A stretch of 64,000 nt of DNA. Source: Streptacidiphilus jeojiense (GTDB taxonomy: Bacteria > Actinomycetota > Actinomycetes > Streptomycetales > Streptomycetaceae). This document shows positions 58,400 through 64,000 of this stretch, in pieces. The position numbers and the translations under genes were made by a program. The DNA lies in contig NZ_JOEH01000015.1 of NCBI RefSeq assembly GCF_000719095.1, positions 1-64,000 of the forward strand, read 5' to 3'. Under the pieces are notes generated by a model that did not search any database, had not been told where the DNA came from, and saw only the letters and a list, made by a program, of their open reading frames with translations. Numbering within the stretch: the first letter of the stretch is position 1; every line of letters begins with the position of its first letter.

Positions 58400-60048
58400 C
58401 CACGGTGCTGACCGGCATAGCCGTCGGCACCGGCAGTGTCACCGGACCGGTGGCGCGGATGACCCCGGTGCCGCCGCTGCCCCAACCCCGCACCGTGGCC
58501 GACACCGCCGCCGAGACCGGGGCCACCCTCGCTGCGCTGCACGACGTCGTCACCGACCTGGAGTCCCGCGCGGCGACGGCCGGAGCCGCCGCGGCCGAAG
58601 TCCTCGCGGCGCAGGGCATGATGGCGGCCGACCCGGTACTCGCCGAGCGGGTGGCCGAGTTGATCCGCGACGGCCGGGACGGCGCGCACGCCCTGGACGC
58701 CGCCTTCGGCGAGTTCCGCACCGCGCTGGAAGCCGCGGGCGGGTACTTCGCCGAACGCGCCGCCGACCTGGACGACCTGCGCAACCGAGCCGTCGCCCAG
58801 CTGCTGGGCCTGCCGATGCCGGGACTGCCTGCCCCCGGCCATCCGTTCGTGCTGGTCGCCGAAGACCTCGCACCCGCCGACACCGCGCTGCTCGACCCGA
58901 CACAGGTCCTGGCGCTGGTCACCGAGCGCGGCGGGCCGACCAGCCACACCGCCATCCTGGCCAAGGCCCTGGGACTGCCTGCCGTCGTCGGCTGCGGCGC
59001 CGCGGACACCCTCACCGAAGGACTTCCGGTCCTGGTCGACGCCGCCGCCGGCACGGTCCAACTCGACCCGGCCCCCGAGGTGGTGGCCTCCGCCGCCTCC
59101 CGCGAGCAGCGACGCCGGGAGCGCGCCGGACGCGTCCACGGCGCCGGGCGCACCGCCGACGGCCACCCGGTGAAGCTCCTCGCCAACCTCGGTGCGCTGC
59201 AGGAGCTTTCCGGCGCCGCAGCGGCCGACTGCGAGGGCGTGGGCCTGTTCCGCACCGAATTCCTCTATCTGGACCGGGCCGAGGCGCCGGGCCTGGACGA
59301 GCAGACGGCCGCCTACCGTCAGGTCTTCGACGCCTTCGCCGGTCGGCGCGTGGTGGTCCGCACCCTGGACGCGGGGGCCGACAAGCCGCTGCCCTTCGTG
59401 AACGCGGGCGACGAGCAGAACCCGGCCCTCGGTATCCGGGGGCTCCGCACGGCGGCCCGCGACCCGGAACTGGTCGACACTCAACTCGCAGCTGTGGCAG
59501 CGGCAGCGGCCGCCTCCAGTGCCGAGGTCTGGGTGATGGCGCCGATGGTGTCGGTGCCTGGCGAGGCGGCGGACTTCGCGGCGCGGGTCCGCGCCCATGG
59601 CCTCCCGGTCGCCGGAGCCATGGTGGAGGTCCCCGCCGCCGCACTGCGCGCCGGCGCCATGGCCGACGCCTGCGACTTCCTCAGCATCGGCACCAACGAT
59701 CTTGCCCAGTACACCTTCGCGGCCGACCGCACCCTCGGTTCCCTCGCCGCGCTGCTCGACCCCTGGCAGCCCGCGCTGCTGGACCTGGTGCGGATGACGG
59801 CGCAGGAGGGCGGACGCCGTGGCCGCCCGGTGGGCGTCTGCGGCGAGGCGGCCGCGGACCCGCTGCTGGCCCTGGTGCTGGTGGGGCTGGGGGTGACCAG
59901 CCTGTCGGCGGCCCCGTCCTGCCTGGGCGAGGTGCGCGCCACCCTGTCGGAGCACACCCTGGAGGACTGCCGGGCCCTGGCGGCCCTCGCCCTCGCCGCC
60001 GGGGACGCGCAGTCGGCCCGTGCGGCCGTGCTGGACCGCACCGGCTGA
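58396..60048 (+). CDS. ptsI: PTS enzyme I (phosphoenolpyruvate-protein phosphotransferase)
   Basis: A 550-residue cytoplasmic enzyme that starts the phosphorelay from PEP to HPr. Phospho-acceptor His184 lies in TERGGPTSHTAILAKALGLP. The PEP-binding barrel has LFRTEFLYLDR, NPALGIRGLR and SIGTNDLAQYTFAADR; catalytic Cys482 is in RPVGVCGEAAAD. GTG overlaps the ptsH stop. Together with the genes upstream, all components needed for fructose uptake lie within 6 kb. Confidence 0.95.
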   Translation: MTTVLTGIAVGTGSVTGPVARMTPVPPLPQPRTVADTAAETGATLAALHDVVTDLESRAATAGAAAAEVLAAQGMMAADPVLAERVAELIRDGRDGAHALDAAFGEFRTALEAAGGYFAERAADLDDLRNRAVAQLLGLPMPGLPAPGHPFVLVAEDLAPADTALLDPTQVLALVTERGGPTSHTAILAKALGLPAVVGCGAADTLTEGLPVLVDAAAGTVQLDPAPEVVASAASREQRRRERAGRVHGAGRTADGHPVKLLANLGALQELSGAAAADCEGVGLFRTEFLYLDRAEAPGLDEQTAAYRQVFDAFAGRRVVVRTLDAGADKPLPFVNAGDEQNPALGIRGLRTAARDPELVDTQLAAVAAAAAASSAEVWVMAPMVSVPGEAADFAARVRAHGLPVAGAMVEVPAAALRAGAMADACDFLSIGTNDLAQYTFAADRTLGSLAALLDPWQPALLDLVRMTAQEGGRRGRPVGVCGEAAADPLLALVLVGLGVTSLSAAPSCLGEVRATLSEHTLEDCRALAALALAAGDAQSARAAVLDRTG

Positions 60049-60801
60049 TCACCAGCCGGGCACCGTACTCCGCGTGGTCCCGGCATCGGCGCGGTCGGTA
60101 CGGTCATGGTCGGAACCGACGCTCGCAGCCTGCCGGACCAGGACCTCGGTGAGCTCGTCCGGAGCCGAGAAGAAGGGCGAGTGGTCGCAGTCCAGCGCGA
60201 CCCGCTCCTCGGCCCGCTCGGCGCAGGCGCGCTGCGCCTCCACGCGGACGGTGCGGTCCCCCAGGCACACCACGTACAGGCTGGGGACGGTGCACCAGGC
60301 CGGGTCGGCGAGCGGCTGCTCGGGCACCCGGCTCCACATCGGCCGCCAGCGCCGGGCCGCCGACTCCGCCAGGGCGGGCGGCGACCCTGAGTACAGCACC
60401 TCCCGGGCGGCCGCGGTCAGGGTGACGGCCCCGTCCGCGCGCACGGACCAGCTCTCGCGGAAGCCCGGGTGGTTCCACTCGGGGGTGAGGGCGGCCGGCG
60501 ACCGGCCGGGCAGCGGCATCCTGGCTGCCACGAAGACCAGCCGGTCGGCGGCATGGCCGCCGGCGGACACCGGCAGGCCGCCGTAGCTGTGCGCGACCAG
60601 CACGACCGGGCCGTGCACCCGCGCGTCAGCGACCGCGTCCCGTACCGCCCGGGTGTCGGCGTCGTAGGAGTCGAGCGGCAGGTCGACGGTGCGAGCGCGC
60701 ACCCCGGCCCGGTCCAGCCGCTCCAGCACCGGGGTCCAGCACCATCCGTCGTGGTTGGCGCCGTGCACCAGTACCACGGTCGGCGTCGGCGACCTGTGCA
60801 C
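60049..60801 (-). CDS. Alpha/beta hydrolase
   Basis: A 250-residue soluble hydrolase. The oxyanion loop VVLVHGANHDGWCW, the nucleophile elbow LVAHSYGGLP (Ser about 72) and a C-terminal His in DCDHSPFFSAPDELTE fit the MenH/methylesterase-like group with SABP2-type layout. GTG 60801 has GGAGG five bases upstream, directly after a CAGGGA repeat. The stop is one base from the ptsI stop, tail to tail. The substrate is unknown. Confidence 0.88.
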   Translation of the reverse strand: MHRSPTPTVVLVHGANHDGWCWTPVLERLDRAGVRARTVDLPLDSYDADTRAVRDAVADARVHGPVVLVAHSYGGLPVSAGGHAADRLVFVAARMPLPGRSPAALTPEWNHPGFRESWSVRADGAVTLTAAAREVLYSGSPPALAESAARRWRPMWSRVPEQPLADPAWCTVPSLYVVCLGDRTVRVEAQRACAERAEERVALDCDHSPFFSAPDELTEVLVRQAASVGSDHDRTDRADAGTTRSTVPGW

Positions 60802-60809
60802 GATGTCCT

Positions 60810-60833
60810 CCCTGTCCCTGTCCCTGTCCCTGT
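60810..60833 (-). repeat. Hexamer repeat (CCCTGT)4 merging into the hydrolase RBS
   Basis: Four perfect CCCTGT units on the plus strand (60810-60833), that is ACAGGG units on the gene's strand, end against the GGAGG that serves as SD of the hydrolase gene. Slippage could change the leader just ahead of the start codon. Confidence 0.85.
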
Positions 60834-60864
60834 CTCTCTCCCGCTCCCCGCCCCGCCCGCGGGT

Positions 60865-61434
60865 TCAGCGCCAGTTGTTGTTGCTGTGGTGGTCGCCCTC
60901 GATCCAGGACTTCAGCTCGGCCCTGGCCGACGCCCGTCGGGCCTCGGCCGAGTCCTCCACACCGGGCGCGTCCAGGGTGAACTCCAGCAGCAGACCGTTG
61001 GGGTCCTCCGTGTAGAGCGAGCGGCAGTAGCCGTGCTCGAGCACATAGGTCTGCTCCGGCTTCCAGTCGGCGGCCTTCAGCCGGGCGGCTATCGCGTCCT
61101 GGGTCTCCTCGCTGACCTTCAACGCTATGTGCTGGAACGGGGAGTGCGGCATCTCCGGGCCGAACTGCTCCTGGTCCGCCGGGTCGACGAACTGGAAGAA
61201 GGCGAGCGCACCGCCGTCACCGAGCCCGTAGAAGGTGTGGCAGTAGGTGCGCACCGCGCCGAAGAGCTCGTCGCTCTCCTTCCACGTCGCTGTCAGCGGC
61301 AGGCCGATGACCTCCTCGTAGAACGCGCGGGTCGCCTCCTGGTCCTTGGTGACATAGGCGGTGTGGTGCAGGCGCGAGGGGAGGGCGGCCTGCTCGGGCG
61401 AGGCCTGCTGGCTGCTGTCGAGGGTCTCGGTCAT
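60865..61434 (-). CDS. VOC-superfamily (glyoxalase/dioxygenase-like) protein
   Basis: A 189-residue metalloprotein of the vicinal oxygen chelate fold. Two paired beta-alpha-beta modules: LHHTAYVTKDQEATRAFYEE with the first His ligand, and FQHIALKVSEETQDAI with the second. YTEDPNGLLLEF carries the Glu ligand. Extradiol dioxygenase, glyoxalase or fosfomycin-resistance-type activity are all possible. ATG 61434 has GAGGAG six bases upstream; a longer frame to 61515 is unlikely. Confidence 0.88.
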   Translation of the reverse strand: MTETLDSSQQASPEQAALPSRLHHTAYVTKDQEATRAFYEEVIGLPLTATWKESDELFGAVRTYCHTFYGLGDGGALAFFQFVDPADQEQFGPEMPHSPFQHIALKVSEETQDAIAARLKAADWKPEQTYVLEHGYCRSLYTEDPNGLLLEFTLDAPGVEDSAEARRASARAELKSWIEGDHHSNNNWR

Positions 61435-61558
61435 GATTCGCTCCTCGGTGGTGTCAGTACGTTTCCGAGAAGTGAACACCAGGGCACGGGGACACCTCTC
61501 GGGCTGCGCGGCCAAGCCGGACGCCCGGGTTTGGCCCGGTGGACCAGTCTGCGGCTGA

Positions 61559-62944
61559 TCACCGCCGGCGCGGGTTGGCGGGCTCCTCGCGCAACACGGC
61601 CGAGCCTACGACATGAGCCACCGTCAGGGCGGCCTGCACTTCCAGATGACGATCAGCAACGCCGTGCCCGAGCAACTGCTCCGCCCGCTTGACCCGGTAG
61701 GTCACGGTGTTGCGGGCGACGTGCATCCGCGCGGCGGCCTTCAGCAGGCTGCGTTCCGCCTGCAGATAGTGGCGCAGCGTCTCGCGCAGTTCCTCGGCGT
61801 GCGGGGTGTCGTCCGCCAGCGGCCCCAACTCGCGCTGAACGAAGCGCCGGGCCCGGTCGAGGTCGCCGGTGAGCAGGGACGCCAGCTCGACGTCGCGGTA
61901 GTGCGTGACGCCGGACCGGGGCCGGCTGCTCAGCCGGGCGGTCCGTTCGGCGAGGACGGCCTCCTCATGGCTCCGGCGGAAGCCGTCGAGTCCGCTCGCC
62001 GGCGATCCGCAGGCCATCTGCACGGAGGGGTGCCCTTCGGGATCCGCTGCGACGTCCGCCACGGGATCCTCCGCGGGGCTCGCTGCGGGGTTCGCAGCGG
62101 CGTTCCCCTGAGCGGTACGGGCTCCCCACGCCCACAGCCCGGTGCGCCCGATCGGCACCACCAGGGTCGTGATGCAGCGCCGGGCTCTCAGGAACTCCAC
62201 AGCAGCCCGCTGGAGTTCGGAGGCCTCGGCACCCGTGGCGGGATGGCACCAGGCGGTCAGGGCGAGGTGCTCGCGCCGCAGGTCGTAGTCGAGGGTCCGG
62301 CTCGCGGTCCCGATGTCGACCGGGGACTGCTCCAGGATCGAGCGGACCGTCTCCTCCCGCGCCGCCGCACTGCTGGTGACCCAGCGGTCGCGCTCGGCCA
62401 GGTACTCCTCGGCCATGCCGGAGGAGAAGCCGTCGATGAACTCGAACAGGGTCTCCGAGACGCGCTTCATCTGCGCCGACCGGTCGGCCTCGGCCACGGT
62501 CGCCTCGCAGGCTGCCATGAAGGCCCGGGCCATGGCGGCATGGCCGAGGTGGATCCCTCGCAGCACCTTGTCCAACGGCACTCCGCGCCGGACGAAATCG
62601 CGATCGCCCAGCAGGGCCTCGTCGGTGAGCGGGCTGGTGGCGCCGTCGGCGACCAGGGTCACCAGCGCGCGCAGCGCCACCGACTCGGTGCCCATCCGCA
62701 GTGTCTCGAACGGTCCTTCTCCACCGCCCAGTTCGGGGACGGCGGCGATCACCGCCGTCGCCATGTCATGACCGACCTCGACCGCCCAGGCGACTGCGCC
62801 GGGGCCGACCGCAGAGGTCGCCTCGGCGAGGACGGCGGCCCCGCTGGCCGGGCCGAGCCCCGCTCCGGCCCGGGTAGGGCGAAGGCTGCGGGGCCAGCCG
62901 CGGGCCGCATCGAGCCCGTCGTCGGATCCGTTCACTGCTCCCAC
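61559..62944 (-). CDS. PucR/CdaR-type helix-turn-helix regulator
   Basis: A 461-residue regulator. The middle holds a helical RsbT/GGDEF-like sensing region (about 90-200, DRDFVRRGVPLDKVLRGIHL), a variable domain with an Ala/Asp/Pro insertion (about 285-305) and the C-terminal PucR HTH with LLKAAARMHVARNTVTYRVK. GTG 62944 has AGGGGA upstream. It is oriented like the citryl-CoA lyase and CoA-transferase genes, 45 bases downstream of the lyase, so it may control them or be in their operon. Confidence 0.85.
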   Translation of the reverse strand: MGAVNGSDDGLDAARGWPRSLRPTRAGAGLGPASGAAVLAEATSAVGPGAVAWAVEVGHDMATAVIAAVPELGGGEGPFETLRMGTESVALRALVTLVADGATSPLTDEALLGDRDFVRRGVPLDKVLRGIHLGHAAMARAFMAACEATVAEADRSAQMKRVSETLFEFIDGFSSGMAEEYLAERDRWVTSSAAAREETVRSILEQSPVDIGTASRTLDYDLRREHLALTAWCHPATGAEASELQRAAVEFLRARRCITTLVVPIGRTGLWAWGARTAQGNAAANPAASPAEDPVADVAADPEGHPSVQMACGSPASGLDGFRRSHEEAVLAERTARLSSRPRSGVTHYRDVELASLLTGDLDRARRFVQRELGPLADDTPHAEELRETLRHYLQAERSLLKAAARMHVARNTVTYRVKRAEQLLGHGVADRHLEVQAALTVAHVVGSAVLREEPANPRRR

Positions 62945-62989
62945 CTCGATCCCCTGACGCTCAGCCCGGGAACGGGACAGCCGCGGTGC

Positions 62990-63835
62990 TCACGCGGTCT
63001 CCGTGCTCTCTGAGCCCTCTGAGCCCTCAGGGGAAACGTAACGGGCATTGCGGTCCACGGCCATGTAGACGTCGTTGGCGATGGGCCGGCGCAGCTCCTC
63101 GGCGAGGTGCCCGAGCAGGCCGGCGGCGCGGGCCAGCAGGGCGAAGCCGCGCAGCAGCTCCACCGGCAGGCCGAGGTCGGCGAGCGCCGCTCCGCAGACG
63201 CCCGCCCCGTTCAGCGGCAGCCGACGGCCCAGGACCTCCGGGTGGACCCGGCCGACCGCCTCGAACAGGCGCAGGTGCGGGCCGCGCAGCCGCTCCTCCT
63301 CGGCGATGGCGATGATGACCGGCGTACGCGGGTCCTGCTCCTTGTGGACGGGATGGCCCAGGCCCGGGACGATCCGGCGTTCCGCGCGGTAACGGCCGAC
63401 GGCCCGGCGGGCCAGCTCGTCGAACTCCTCCTCGGTCCGGGGAGCCTGCTCGGCGGCGGCCAGTACCTCGGCGAGGAAGCGTCCGGTGTCCTCGGTGACG
63501 CCGAGAAAGCGGGAGCCTCCCCCCAGCAGGCCGGCCGCGAGCGCTCCCTGGATCGCGTCGGGAGCACTGAGAAAGGTGAGCCGGGCGGCGATGGCGGTCG
63601 GGGTGAACCCGTGGTCGGCGAGGGCGACCAGCACGGACTCGAAGACCCGGGTCTCCCCGGGCGTCGGGCGCCGCAGGGTCGCCAGCCAGAAGGCGAGCTC
63701 GCCGAAGCCGACCCTGCCCAGCAGGTCCTGGGCGAGGTCCTGGCCGAGCAGCCGGATCGTGGTCGGATCGGAGGTTCCGAGCGAGGTCGGGAAGTCCAGC
63801 GCGGAGCTTCCGGGGACGGGGAGGGAGGCGGTCAT
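62990..63835 (-). CDS. Citryl-CoA lyase-like protein (citrate synthase fold)
   Basis: A 281-residue protein resembling the C-terminal part of citrate synthase. It has IVPGLGHPVHKEQDPRTPVI with the substrate His, and RLPLNGAGVCGAALADLGLP with a loop corresponding to the CoA site. The size matches stand-alone citryl-CoA lyases/MCL-like proteins, not full citrate synthase (about 430 residues). It would cleave or form a citryl-CoA-type thioester. ATG 63835 overlaps the CoA-transferase stop by four bases, with AAGGAG seven bases upstream. Confidence 0.8.
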   Translation of the reverse strand: MTASLPVPGSSALDFPTSLGTSDPTTIRLLGQDLAQDLLGRVGFGELAFWLATLRRPTPGETRVFESVLVALADHGFTPTAIAARLTFLSAPDAIQGALAAGLLGGGSRFLGVTEDTGRFLAEVLAAAEQAPRTEEEFDELARRAVGRYRAERRIVPGLGHPVHKEQDPRTPVIIAIAEEERLRGPHLRLFEAVGRVHPEVLGRRLPLNGAGVCGAALADLGLPVELLRGFALLARAAGLLGHLAEELRRPIANDVYMAVDRNARYVSPEGSEGSESTETA

Positions 63836-64000
63836 CGGTCGGCTCCTTGTGCCTGCTGCGGGTCGGGCGTGGGGGCTGGGGCGGTGGCGGGGTCGTTCCG
63901 GGGGTGACTTTGGGCGTCCGGCTGCGGCACGGCCAGCCACGCCTTGATCTCGTCGGTGTGCTCGCCGAGGGCCGGCGGCGGCAGCAGGTGCTGCGGCGGG
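63832..64000 (-). CDS. Family III (CaiB/BaiF) CoA-transferase, partial C-terminus
   Basis: Cut by the window edge; the last 55 codons are visible. LLPPPALGEHTDEIKAWLAV matches the C-terminal end of CaiB/BaiF CoA-transferases (PxLGEHTxEIL-type). A Pro/Thr/Gln-rich tail follows. The stop overlaps the lyase ATG (ATGA). The pair suggests a route in which an acid is activated by CoA transfer and then cleaved by the lyase. Confidence 0.75.
   Translation of the reverse strand, partial: PPQHLLPPPALGEHTDEIKAWLAVPQPDAQSHPRNDPATAPAPTPDPQQAQGADR

Overview
The window is very GC-rich and dense with genes. SD-led and leaderless starts coexist, GTG and TTG starts are common, and there are secreted Tat/lipoprotein sugar-binding proteins, CBM13-bearing glycoside hydrolases, and SCO2400-like and DUF5997 proteins. 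This points to a Streptomycetaceae actinomycete (Streptomyces, Kitasatospora or Streptacidiphilus type); the genus cannot be fixed from the sequence alone. I see no rRNA, tRNA, CRISPR array, insertion sequence or prophage, so this looks like a chromosomal accessory/catabolic region. Long reverse-strand reading frames are codon-bias shadows.

Layout. 1-774: an unidentified partial gene, then a gene-poor stretch with a long inverted repeat. 775-3272: two-component kinase and response regulator. 3422-8328: beta-hydroxyacid-type dehydrogenase, AzlCD exporter with an AraC regulator, and a PadR regulator divergent from an FAD monooxygenase with a 32-bp palindromic operator between them. 8441-11081: a bacterial nitric oxide synthase downstream of a globin-FAD/NAD reductase; both appear to use TTG starts behind strong SD sites, and the promoter carries a 12-bp palindrome in its spacer. 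11350-19408: LacI regulator divergent from ABC permeases, a binding protein, a GH35 beta-galactosidase and a GH43 exo-beta-1,3-galactanase-like enzyme, probably a type II arabinogalactan/galactan utilisation unit with two matching operators. 19544-32355: PobA-like hydroxylase, Tat-exported metallophosphatase, MocR-like aminotransferase, a PadR/ABC/FtsX operon with a 32-bp operator, TetR, a Tat-exported GH2 enzyme and LysR.

32365-42379: SCO2400-like zinc-ribbon protein, GT39 membrane glycosyltransferase, CPA1 antiporter, a small collagen-like membrane protein, BlaI-type regulator, an SPFH (slipin-like) protein translationally coupled to an NAD-kinase-like protein, a GH16 beta-glucanase behind a CebR-like operator, and a divergent leaderless pair (DUF5997 and a LysR effector domain without HTH). 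42579-52953: an arabinan unit (GH93-like exo-arabinanase, ABC importer, two GH51 arabinofuranosidases, LacI regulator) in which three promoters share a GTACAACG motif. 52842-53858: endonuclease IV, overlapping the LacI gene tail to tail. 54026-60048: a whole fructose PTS in one place (DeoR regulator, FruK, EIIA, EIIBC, HPr, EI). 60049-64000: alpha/beta hydrolase, VOC protein, PucR regulator, citryl-CoA-lyase-like protein and the end of a family III CoA-transferase.

How it fits together: two extracellular plant-polysaccharide programmes (galactan and arabinan) each import oligosaccharides through an ABC system lacking its own ATPase (a shared MsiK-type ATPase elsewhere is expected) and trim them with cytoplasmic GH35 or GH51 enzymes. 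The fructose PTS is a third sugar route. A recurring oddity is short tandem repeats placed in the leader just upstream of start codons, and at least six genes whose -10 box lies 6-7 nt from the start codon, implying leaderless mRNAs.
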